Shown: piece by piece, positions 43,745 through 52,006 of the stretch
Position numbering within the stretch: the stretch's first letter is position 1
Layout: every line of letters starts with the position of its first letter
From: HIMB114 sp008638005
GTDB taxonomy: Bacteria; Pseudomonadota; Alphaproteobacteria; Pelagibacterales; Pelagibacteraceae
Assembly (NCBI GenBank): GCA_032681305.1
Contig: CP136340.1
Span: 62,001 to 126,000, forward strand
Direction: 5' to 3'
Length of the DNA: 64,000 nt
Position numbers and translations under genes: made by a program
The notes under the pieces: model-generated
Told to the model about the DNA's origin: nothing
The model's database searches: none
The model's input: the letters and a program-made list of their open reading frames with translations, nothing else

Positions 43745-44272
43745 TTATAATGTTTTTTCAATTGCTTTTCTAAACTTTTCACTATCAGGTTTTGTAAATG
43801 AGCTAAATGTTTCTTGAACCTGACCATTTTTATTAATCAGTATTTTGTAAAAATTCCATTTAGGTTTTGATCCGTGAGTATCTAAAACCCACTTATAAAA
43901 TGGATGAGCTTCACTGCCTTTAACTTTTGTAATATCTGTCATTGGAAAATTGATACCAAAGTTTACTTCGCAAAATTTTTTTACCTCTTCTTTACTATTT
44001 AGTTCTTGATTAAAATCATCTGAAGAAACCCCAATAACTACAACACCTTTATCTTTGTATTCATCCCAAGTTTTTTGTAGACCTTCGTATTGATTTGTAA
44101 AACCGCATTTGCTTGCAACATTAGTAATAATTAATGTTTTTCCAATGTATTGTGATAAATCGATCTTTCCTCCATCAATGCCATTAAACTTAAAATCATA
44201 AGCTGTTTTCATGTTTGCGAATACCACATTGTTAAATAGAATTAATACAATTAAATATTTAAGCAGCTGCAT
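43745..44272 (-). CDS. Glutathione peroxidase family protein, exported
   Basis: Thiol-dependent peroxidase of the GPx/BtuE family. A signal peptide (MQLLKYLIVLILFNNVVFA) precedes NVASKCGFTNQYEGL with the catalytic Cys, and the family Trp lies in KWNFYKILINKNG. The Cys form probably uses thioredoxin-like donors. 175 residues. Export of a GPx suggests defence in the periplasm, complementing cytoplasmic KatG and peroxiredoxin. Its start overlaps the nhaA end. Confidence 0.92.
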   Translation of the reverse strand: MQLLKYLIVLILFNNVVFANMKTAYDFKFNGIDGGKIDLSQYIGKTLIITNVASKCGFTNQYEGLQKTWDEYKDKGVVVIGVSSDDFNQELNSKEEVKKFCEVNFGINFPMTDITKVKGSEAHPFYKWVLDTHGSKPKWNFYKILINKNGQVQETFSSFTKPDSEKFRKAIEKTL

Positions 44273-45449
44273 GTTTTTTTGAACATATTACAAGCAAAGT
44301 ATATCCTAGTAATGTTGAAAACAAGGACCCTAATAATACACCTATTTTAACACCATCTATTACTTCTGAATTTGGGAAAGCTAAGTTTCCAACAAATAAG
44401 CTCATTGTGAAACCAATTCCCGTTAATACACCAGTTGCATAAAAACTAATCCAGCGAGCATTCTTTGGCATTTCAGCAAGTCCAAATTTTATAGCTGCAA
44501 ATGAAAATGTAAAAACACCAAGTTGTTTACCAACAAATAAACCAAGACAAATTCCAAGTGGTACTGGTGTAAATAGCTGAGTAATTGACATTCCATCAAA
44601 ATTAACCCCTGCATTTGCAAAAGCAAAAATAGGCATAATTAAAAAAGATACATATGGGGCGAGTGTGTGTTCAATATGTTTTAACATTGAATATTTTCCG
44701 TGATGCGAAGCATCTGTTTTATGAGGTATTGTCATAGCCAGTAATACACCTGCAATTGTTGCATGTATTCCGGAGCCATAAGTAAAATACCACATGAACA
44801 AGCCAACTAATAGGTATGCAAAAAAATGTTTAACCTTAAATTTGTTAAAAAGTAATAAAATCAAAAAACATAAAAACATTAAACCAAGATATGTTAAATT
44901 GAGTTTGGTAGTATAAAAAAGAGCAATGATGATAACTGCTCCCATGTCATCAATTATTGCAAGGGCAACTAAAAAAACTTTTAAGGAAATTGGAACTCTC
45001 GATCCAAGAAGAGATAATACACCAATTGAAAATGCAATATCAGTAGCTGCTGGTATAGCCCATCCTTTTAATGTATATGGATCTTGGTAGTTAAAACCAA
45101 CGTATATTAGAGCGGGTATTAACATCCCGCCAATCGCACCAGCAATTGGTAAAGCAGCTTGCGTGGGTTTTGCGAGCTCACCCTCAACAAACTCCCTTTT
45201 AATTTCTAAACCAACGACAAAGAAGAAGATTGCCATTAACGCATCATTAATCCAATGATGTAATGACATTTTTAGAGACAAGTCTCCAAATCCAATAGCA
45301 TAGTAAGTTTTAAGAGCCTTAAAATAACTTTCTGATAAATCTGAATTACTGACTAATAGTGCGATTATTGTCATTACAAGCAATGTAATGCCCGCTGATG
45401 TTTCATGCTTAATATACCATCTAAAATATGAAGAAATTTTATTAATCAC
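44259..45449 (-). CDS. nhaA: Na+/H+ antiporter NhaA
   Basis: Exports Na+ in exchange for H+. Its 396 residues show about 12 helices and the NhaA signatures NDALMAIFFFVVGLEIKREF, ATDIAFSIGVLSLLGSRVP and ALAIIDDMGAVIIIALFYT with the Asp-Asp pair that binds Na+. The C-terminal FTMSLFVGNLAF is typical. Consistent with a marine organism that also has a proton-pumping pyrophosphatase. Confidence 0.95.
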   Translation of the reverse strand: MINKISSYFRWYIKHETSAGITLLVMTIIALLVSNSDLSESYFKALKTYYAIGFGDLSLKMSLHHWINDALMAIFFFVVGLEIKREFVEGELAKPTQAALPIAGAIGGMLIPALIYVGFNYQDPYTLKGWAIPAATDIAFSIGVLSLLGSRVPISLKVFLVALAIIDDMGAVIIIALFYTTKLNLTYLGLMFLCFLILLLFNKFKVKHFFAYLLVGLFMWYFTYGSGIHATIAGVLLAMTIPHKTDASHHGKYSMLKHIEHTLAPYVSFLIMPIFAFANAGVNFDGMSITQLFTPVPLGICLGLFVGKQLGVFTFSFAAIKFGLAEMPKNARWISFYATGVLTGIGFTMSLFVGNLAFPNSEVIDGVKIGVLLGSLFSTLLGYTLLVICSKKHAAA

Positions 45450-45532
45450 AGATTTTAAATACCATCTTAAATTTAAAAATATATTCTTAATTCTTTAAAA
45501 CATCATTAAAATATGTATATAAGTCACATTGT

Positions 45533-45609
<77 letters not shown>

Positions 45610-45618
45610 TAAGTTACT

Positions 45619-45900
45619 ATGTCAAAAGCTAAAATTTACATACCTTCCAAAACTGCAATGCAATCTGGAAGAAACAAAAGTAAAAAATGGTTGTTAGAAT
45701 TTGATAAAAAAAAATCAAGTAATGATTACCTAATGAATTGGGTTTCATCTGACGATACACAATCACAAGTAAAATTATTTTTTGATACTAAAGAGGCTGC
45801 AATAAATTATGCAAAGAAAAATAATATTGAATTCCAAATTATTGAACCAAAGAAATCAAAATTAATTTTAAAATCTTATGCAGATAATTTTTTAACATAA
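45619..45900 (+). CDS. NDUFS4-like complex I accessory subunit
   Basis: 93-residue homologue of the 18-kDa NDUFS4 subunit (ETC complex I subunit family, PF04800), which stabilises the N-module of NADH dehydrogenase in alphaproteobacteria and mitochondria. AKIYIPSKTAMQSGRNKSKK, WLLEFDKK, MNWVSSDDTQSQVKLFFDTK and EAAINYAKKNNIEFQI fit the family. It starts nine bases after tRNA-Pro, so it may be read from the tRNA promoter. Its presence supports the alphaproteobacterial assignment. Confidence 0.9.
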   Translation: MSKAKIYIPSKTAMQSGRNKSKKWLLEFDKKKSSNDYLMNWVSSDDTQSQVKLFFDTKEAAINYAKKNNIEFQIIEPKKSKLILKSYADNFLT

Positions 45901-45903
45901 TCT

Positions 45904-46872
45904 ATGTTAAGAAGTTTTTTTTTAAATAAAAAATGGTTTTGGTGGGCTTGGGGAGGCGGTTTTTTTTTATTACTTTCGTTATTAATTCAAGTTACTATTA
46001 CTGTTAAAATCAATGAATGGTATAAAGGCTTTTATGATGTTTTACAAAAGCCAACAGAAAACGATATTAGCATTTTTTGGGATAAAATTTTTGAATTTAT
46101 TTATCTTGCACTACCTTATGTAGTTCTTGCTACTTTTACTGCATATTTTACTAGACTTTATGCTTTTAGATGGAGAGAAGCTATTACGTTTGATTACATC
46201 CCTTTATGGTCATCAGGTACTGCCAAAGTAGAAGGTTCGGCTCAAAGAATTCAAGAAGATACTATGAGATTTGCTAAAATTGTTGAAAGTCTCGGCTTGC
46301 AAATTGTCAGAGCCATTATGACTTTGATAGCTTTTACACCGATATTATGGGGTCTATCAGAAAAAGTTGAGATAGAATTTTTGAAAAATATACCAGGTTC
46401 TTTAGTTTGGGTTGCTTTTGCTACGAGTTTAGGAAGTCTAGTTATAAGCTGGGTAGTTGGTATCAAATTACCTGGACTTGAATATAATAATCAAAAAGTT
46501 GAAGCCAAATTTAGAAAAGAACTAGTGTATGGAGAGGATGATAGAAATAATTATGCAAAACCAGAGACTGTTTTTCAACTTTTTACCGGTATTAAATTTA
46601 ATTATCACCGTCTTTTTTTACACTACGGTTATTTCGATATTTGGATAAATATTTATGATCAATTTATGGTCATTGTTCCTTATTTAGTTATGGCCCCAGG
46701 TTTGTTTACGGGTGCAATTACCCTTGGTTTTGTTATTCAAGTCTCAAATGCTTTTGCCAGAGTGCATAGTAGCTTTTCTTTATTTACTCAAAACTGGACA
46801 ACAATTACTGAATTAAGGTCAATTTATAAAAGGCTTGATGAATTTGAAAGAGCGATTGGTTACAAAATTTAA
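45904..46872 (+). CDS. sbmA: SbmA/BacA-like peptide transporter
   Basis: Inner-membrane proton-driven importer of peptide antibiotics and related compounds, related to the membrane half of ABC exporters but without an ATPase. The 322 residues have about six helices; ITVKINEWYKGFYDVLQKP, FRWREAITFDYIPLWS, EGSAQRIQEDTMRFAKIVES and FRKELVYGEDDRNNYAKPET match the SbmA/BacA family. It is about 80 residues shorter than E. coli SbmA (406). Starts three bases after the NDUFS4-like gene. Confidence 0.88.
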   Translation: MLRSFFLNKKWFWWAWGGGFFLLLSLLIQVTITVKINEWYKGFYDVLQKPTENDISIFWDKIFEFIYLALPYVVLATFTAYFTRLYAFRWREAITFDYIPLWSSGTAKVEGSAQRIQEDTMRFAKIVESLGLQIVRAIMTLIAFTPILWGLSEKVEIEFLKNIPGSLVWVAFATSLGSLVISWVVGIKLPGLEYNNQKVEAKFRKELVYGEDDRNNYAKPETVFQLFTGIKFNYHRLFLHYGYFDIWINIYDQFMVIVPYLVMAPGLFTGAITLGFVIQVSNAFARVHSSFSLFTQNWTTITELRSIYKRLDEFERAIGYKI

Positions 46873-46873
46873 A

Positions 46874-48925
46874 TTAACCTGTGTCAATTATATTTAGAAC
46901 TTTATCTTTCTTAAATATTTTTAATAATAAATGATACTTTTCAATTGAGCTTTCCTTCAATTTATCAATATTTTCTTTGGCTAAATCAAATAAGTGTGAA
47001 TGATAAATAGGGTCGGCAATTACAAAGTCCTTTTCTCCGCTTTGCTTGTAGCCTATGACGTCTCCAAAACCTCTTAATTTTAAGTCTTCCTCGGAAATAT
47101 AAAAACCATCACAAGAATTTTTCATTATTTTTAATCTTTTTTTTCCATTTTCAGAAATACCTGCAGAGTAAATTAACAAGCAATAAGCATTTTTACCTGA
47201 TCTTCCAACGCGTCCTCTTAGCTGATGCAGTTGAGCTAACCCAAATCTTTCTGCATTTTCAATAACTATTGTGTTAGCGTTTGGATTGTCTATTCCAACC
47301 TCAATTACAGTAGTAGAAACAATGCAATCTATATTTCCATTTATAAAATCATTCATAATTTTGTTCTTTTCATCTTGTTTTAAAGAGCCATGAATAAATT
47401 CAATTTTGCAGCTTGTATTTTTTTTTAAATAGTCAAATCTTTTTGTAACAGGTGTTAATTTTAATTTATCACTTTCTTCGATTAATGGACACACCCAGTA
47501 TACTTGATCACCTTTTGAAATTTTTTCATTAACAAAGTGTAAAACTTCGTCGATTTTTTCAATTGGTTTAGCCAAAGTTTCAATATTATCATTAGAGAAT
47601 GGTTTTTTTTTAATCGTTGAAATATTCATGTCTCCATAATTAGTTAAAATTAGCGTTCTTGGTATTGGTGTTGCGGTCATTAAAATTACATCCGTATTAC
47701 CAGAGCCTTTTTGAGAGAGTTCTATTCTTTGTTTTACTCCAAATTTATGTTGCTCATCGATTATTATTAGTCCTAAATTTTTAAACTCAACACTTTCTTG
47801 AAAAAGTGAATGAGTGCCTATTATAATATCAATTCTTTTTTCATTAATTTTATCTCTTATAATTCTTTGTTCTTTTAGTTTTGTTTTCCCAGTCAACAAC
47901 TCTATATTCATTTTTTCATTTTTAAGTATTTCTTTAAAAAGTTTATAATGCTGAGTTGCTAGAATTTCAGTTGGAACCATAACTGCAGCTTGATAATTAT
48001 TTTTAACGTTTAAATATACTGCAATTAAAGCTACAATAGTTTTGCCAGACCCAACATCACCTTGTAAAACTCTCATCATCTTTTTATTTGATTTCATATC
48101 TCTTAATATTTCTTCTAAACATTTGCTTTGATCTTCAGTGAGACTAAATGGAATTAAGCTTAATATTTTATCAATATTACTGTGTTCTATTTTTTTTGGC
48201 TTTTTTATTATTTTTTCAATTCTTTTTTTTATTTCATTAAATATTAACAAATTACTGAATATTTCGTCATAAGCTAAACGCTCATAAAATAATGAATTTT
48301 TATTTATATCATTTTCATTTATTGGATTATGTATTCTTTTGATACATTGAGACCAGGATGGCCAATTATTTTCTTTAATTAATTCTATGCTATGCCACTC
48401 TTTAATTTCTTCTAAATTTTTTGATTCATCGCAGTATATTTTTTGTAATGTTTTATCAGAAATACCTTGAATGGCCGGATATTTTGACATAATTTTTTTG
48501 ATATCTGACCCTTTGTCCGTTGATCTTATGTAATCAGGATTTGTAATCTGGTATTTGTTATTATAAAAATTAACTTTACCGCTTACCACCACCTCTTCAT
48601 TTAAGGGTAGTGCTTGCTTAATATAGTTTTCTCTAGAGTTAAAGAATACCAGGTCAATTTTACTATATTTATCAGCGCAAGTTACCCTACTTGGTAAATT
48701 TCGTATTCTTGGAAAACTATATTTTATAGGTGTTATGAATACCGTTGTGATTTTGCCTATTTCTAATTGATCTAGCGTAGGGCAAAACCTTCTGTCAATG
48801 ATGCCTGTTGGTAAATTAAGTAATAAATCAATCTTGTTTTCAATTTTTTTTTCGATTAGTTTTTTTTCTATCTTTGGACCAACTCCTTTAATTTTAATTA
48901 CTGGTTCAAAAAGAGTGTTTTTCAT
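46874..48925 (-). CDS. recG: ATP-dependent DNA helicase RecG
   Basis: Branch-migrating helicase that remodels stalled forks. The wedge OB domain is at the N-terminus (SFPRIRNLPSRVTCADKYSK), then Walker A LQGDVGSGKTIVALIA, DEQH box IIIDEQHKFGVKQR, MTATPIPRTL, and motif VI QLHQLRGRVGRSG. 683 residues. Convergent with sbmA with one base between, and divergent from sdhE, the usual alphaproteobacterial recG-sdhE arrangement. Confidence 0.96.
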   Translation of the reverse strand: MKNTLFEPVIKIKGVGPKIEKKLIEKKIENKIDLLLNLPTGIIDRRFCPTLDQLEIGKITTVFITPIKYSFPRIRNLPSRVTCADKYSKIDLVFFNSRENYIKQALPLNEEVVVSGKVNFYNNKYQITNPDYIRSTDKGSDIKKIMSKYPAIQGISDKTLQKIYCDESKNLEEIKEWHSIELIKENNWPSWSQCIKRIHNPINENDINKNSLFYERLAYDEIFSNLLIFNEIKKRIEKIIKKPKKIEHSNIDKILSLIPFSLTEDQSKCLEEILRDMKSNKKMMRVLQGDVGSGKTIVALIAVYLNVKNNYQAAVMVPTEILATQHYKLFKEILKNEKMNIELLTGKTKLKEQRIIRDKINEKRIDIIIGTHSLFQESVEFKNLGLIIIDEQHKFGVKQRIELSQKGSGNTDVILMTATPIPRTLILTNYGDMNISTIKKKPFSNDNIETLAKPIEKIDEVLHFVNEKISKGDQVYWVCPLIEESDKLKLTPVTKRFDYLKKNTSCKIEFIHGSLKQDEKNKIMNDFINGNIDCIVSTTVIEVGIDNPNANTIVIENAERFGLAQLHQLRGRVGRSGKNAYCLLIYSAGISENGKKRLKIMKNSCDGFYISEEDLKLRGFGDVIGYKQSGEKDFVIADPIYHSHLFDLAKENIDKLKESSIEKYHLLLKIFKKDKVLNIIDTG

Positions 48926-48960
48926 TGATTATATAATTTATTTTTATATTTATTTAGACT

Positions 48961-49221
48961 GTGATCAACAACGACTATATCAAAAAAATTCTTTTTAGAG
49001 CAAATCATCGCGGAACCAAAGAAATGGATTTGGTTCTAGGTGGTTTTTTTTCAAAAAATTTTAATCTTTTAAACGATGAGGAATTATCCCAATTTGAAGC
49101 TTTGCTTGATTTTAGTGATAAGCGGTTAACTGATTTTTTTGTTATGAATAAAAATGATAATGATTTAGAGCAGATTAATTTAGTTAAAAAAATTAAAAAT
49201 TTCATCATTAATAAAGAATAA
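48961..49221 (+). CDS. sdhE: FAD assembly factor SdhE
   Basis: 86-residue helical protein that helps attach FAD to succinate dehydrogenase SdhA. The FRANHRGTKEMDLVLGGF segment holds the conserved RGxxE motif; FEALLDFSDKRLTDFF is also typical (YgfY/DUF339). GTG start at 48961. Next to recG, as in many alphaproteobacteria. Confidence 0.9.
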   Translation: MINNDYIKKILFRANHRGTKEMDLVLGGFFSKNFNLLNDEELSQFEALLDFSDKRLTDFFVMNKNDNDLEQINLVKKIKNFIINKE

Positions 49222-49259
49222 TGGCTTGTAATATACATTATTTAGTTTAAATACTCCGC

Positions 49260-49544
49260 ATGGATGCAAAATCTCTAGGTCAATTTATACCGTTAATTTT
49301 AATTTTTGTAATTTTCTATTTCTTATTAATCAGACCTCAACAAAAAAGAATTAAAGAACACAAAGCTATGGTTGATTCTCTGAATAGAGGTGATGATATT
49401 GTTACTTCAGGCGGTATTGTTGGCAAGGTTGTTAGAGTTCTAGAAGACGATAAAGCAGAAGTTGAAATTGCTGAAAATGTTACAGTAAAAATTATTAAGT
49501 CCACTGTTTCTCAAGTACTAAGTAAAACTGAGCCAAAGAAATAA
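49260..49544 (+). CDS. yajC: Preprotein translocase subunit YajC
   Basis: 94-residue single-pass accessory of SecDF. FIPLILIFVIFYFLLIRPQQ, KRIKEHKAMVDSLNRGDDIV and TSGGIVGKVVRV match. First of yajC-secD-secF; the 38-base gap in front probably holds a promoter. Confidence 0.95.
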   Translation: MDAKSLGQFIPLILIFVIFYFLLIRPQQKRIKEHKAMVDSLNRGDDIVTSGGIVGKVVRVLEDDKAEVEIAENVTVKIIKSTVSQVLSKTEPKK

Positions 49545-49556
49545 AATAATACAAGT

Positions 49557-51098
49557 GTGTTATATTTTTCTAAATTAAAAATTTCATTTATAATTTTAAT
49601 AATACTTTCAGGATTACTTTTTTTTCTTTCTAATTTGTTAGGCGATAAATTTTTTATACAAAAAAAAATTGTATTAGGTTTAGATTTGCAAGGCGGTTCA
49701 TACCTTTTATTAGAAGTTAAATCTGACCCATTATTAGAAGAAAGAATAGAAAATAAATCTTTTGATATTAAAAAGAAATTAAGATCAGAGAGAATTAATT
49801 ACTCAAATTTTAGCGTGATTGATAATGTAATATCATTCAACACAAATCCAGATAAATCTGATGACGTTAAATCAATTTTAAATTCTAATGAAATTAATCA
49901 ATTACTTGACGATGGACAAAAAGAGTTAAAATTTACAGTGACAAATAATATTGTAAAAATTAATTTTACAGATAGCTATTTTAAAATAATCAAAAAAAAT
50001 GCGTTAGAACAATCTCTAGAGATAATAAGATCAAGAATTGATCAACTTGGAACAAGAGAACCAACTATTGTTGCTCAAGGTGATGAGAGAGTATTGGTAG
50101 AATTGCCAGGTATAAAAGATCCAAAAGAAATTAAAGATATTTTGGGCAAAACTGCAAAGTTATCTTTTAAATTTTTATCAAACAATAATGATAAAAAAGA
50201 TAACTTTGAAATATTGCAGTCAATAGATAAAGTCAGTCAATACAACGTAGAAAAGAAGCTTGTTTTATCTGGAGAACATCTAACTGATGCGCAGCCAGGT
50301 TTTGACAATTTAAATAACAGCGCAATAGTAACTTTTAAATTAGATGGCTTTGGTGCTAAAAAATTTGCGTATGCTACTAAAAATAATATTGGTAGAAGAT
50401 TAGCAATAATCATTGATAATCAGGTAGTTAGTGCACCTGTCATTCAAGACGCGATAACAACTGGTAATGGACAAATATCTGGAAATTTTTCGGTAAAAGA
50501 AGCAAATAATCTTGCAATTGTTTTAAGATCAGGCGCTTTACCAGCGCCATTAGAAATTATTGAAGAGAGAACAGTAGGGCCTGATTTGGGAAAAGAAAGT
50601 ATTGAGAAAGGTATTTTTTCTTTAATCATAGGATTTGGTTTAGTGGTCTTGTATATTTTGTTTAATTATAAGATGTTTGGATTATTTGCCAATGTTTCGC
50701 TTCTTATAAATTTGATTTTATTAATAGCTATTCTTACATTTTTAGAGGCTACATTAACACTACCTGGTATTGCTGGAATAATTTTAACAGTTGGTATGGC
50801 TGTCGACGCGAATGTTTTGATTTATGAAAGAATAAAAGAAGAATTAAAGATAGAAAAAAACATTTTAATTGCTTTTGATGCTGGTTATAAAAAAGTTTTA
50901 TCTACATTATTAGATGCAAATATTACAACATTAATTGCAGGTTTTGTTTTATATTTTATTGGCAGTGGTCCTGTAAAAGGTTTTGCGGTTACTCTTGCAA
51001 CTGGAATTATAACATCATTATTTTCTACGTTTATTATTGGTAGATTATTTGTTTCAATTTACATTAAATCTAGAAAAGGAACTGAGGTTAAAATTTAA
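49557..51098 (+). CDS. secD: Protein translocase subunit SecD
   Basis: Proton-driven RND-type component that completes protein export. GLDLQGGSYLLLEVKSDP, IIRSRIDQLGTREPTIV, VVSAPVIQDAITTGNGQISG and the transmembrane GMAVDANVLIYERIKEEL are family motifs. Six helices, 513 residues. Starts at GTG 49557 with GTG offset two bases upstream in another frame. TAATG overlap with secF. Confidence 0.96.
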   Translation: MLYFSKLKISFIILIILSGLLFFLSNLLGDKFFIQKKIVLGLDLQGGSYLLLEVKSDPLLEERIENKSFDIKKKLRSERINYSNFSVIDNVISFNTNPDKSDDVKSILNSNEINQLLDDGQKELKFTVTNNIVKINFTDSYFKIIKKNALEQSLEIIRSRIDQLGTREPTIVAQGDERVLVELPGIKDPKEIKDILGKTAKLSFKFLSNNNDKKDNFEILQSIDKVSQYNVEKKLVLSGEHLTDAQPGFDNLNNSAIVTFKLDGFGAKKFAYATKNNIGRRLAIIIDNQVVSAPVIQDAITTGNGQISGNFSVKEANNLAIVLRSGALPAPLEIIEERTVGPDLGKESIEKGIFSLIIGFGLVVLYILFNYKMFGLFANVSLLINLILLIAILTFLEATLTLPGIAGIILTVGMAVDANVLIYERIKEELKIEKNILIAFDAGYKKVLSTLLDANITTLIAGFVLYFIGSGPVKGFAVTLATGIITSLFSTFIIGRLFVSIYIKSRKGTEVKI

Positions 51099-52006
51099 TG
51101 TTTAATATTTATTCAGCCAATATTCTTTTTTTAAACCATTATAAAAAAATGTACTTTGTCTCTGTAGTATTAATATTATTTTCAATTTCATTATTTTTTC
51201 TCAAGGGTCTTAATTTAGGTATAGATTTTAAGGGTGGCACAGTTATTGAGATGCAGTTTAATAAAGAAATAAATGCAGAAAAAATACGAGAACAGTTGTT
51301 AAATGCAAATTTAGGCGATGTAAAAGTTAAAGAGTTTGGTGATAGCAAAACGTATTTAGCAATTTTAGAAAAAAAAAGTGATGATAATAACTTTATAACT
51401 AAAATTAAAACCGATTTAGAAAAAAATATAAATGATAATATTAATTTTAGAAGAGTAGAGGTAGTAGGCCCAAAAATTAGTAATGAATTAGCTAAATCAG
51501 GCATTTATGCAGTTATAACGGCATTATTTTTAATGCTCATTTATATATGGTTTAGATTTGAGTGGCAGTTTAGCCTTGGGGCTATTTTAGCTTTGTGTCA
51601 CGACGTGGTTCTAACTTTAGGAGCATTTAGTCTAATTGGTTTTGAATTTAATCTTTCAGTAATTGCAGCTATTTTAACTATCGTTGGATACTCGATGAAT
51701 GATACCGTTGTGATTTATGACAGAATTAGAGAAAATTTAAAAAAAGATGAAACTTCCAATTTAATTGATTTATTAAATCAGTCTATCAACGAAACTTTGC
51801 CAAGAACCTTAAAAACTTCTGTAACAACTTTATTGGCACTTATTGCAATATATTTTTTTGGTGGAGAAATTTTAAAAGGTTTTTCTTTTGCTTTAATTTG
51901 GGGAGTAGTCGTAGGTACTTATTCATCTATATTTATAGCAGCACCACTAATTCTAATAATGAATATTAAAAGAGATTGGAATGAAGTTATAGACAATACT
52001 CCTTAA
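51098..52006 (+). CDS. secF: Protein translocase subunit SecF
   Basis: Partner of SecD. GLNLGIDFKGGTVIEMQFN, VGPKISNELAKSG, VGYSMNDTVVIYDRIRENL and SVTTLLALIAIYFFGGE are diagnostic. 302 residues. Its stop overlaps the convergent uvrA stop region by four bases. Confidence 0.96.
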   Translation: MFNIYSANILFLNHYKKMYFVSVVLILFSISLFFLKGLNLGIDFKGGTVIEMQFNKEINAEKIREQLLNANLGDVKVKEFGDSKTYLAILEKKSDDNNFITKIKTDLEKNINDNINFRRVEVVGPKISNELAKSGIYAVITALFLMLIYIWFRFEWQFSLGAILALCHDVVLTLGAFSLIGFEFNLSVIAAILTIVGYSMNDTVVIYDRIRENLKKDETSNLIDLLNQSINETLPRTLKTSVTTLLALIAIYFFGGEILKGFSFALIWGVVVGTYSSIFIAAPLILIMNIKRDWNEVIDNTP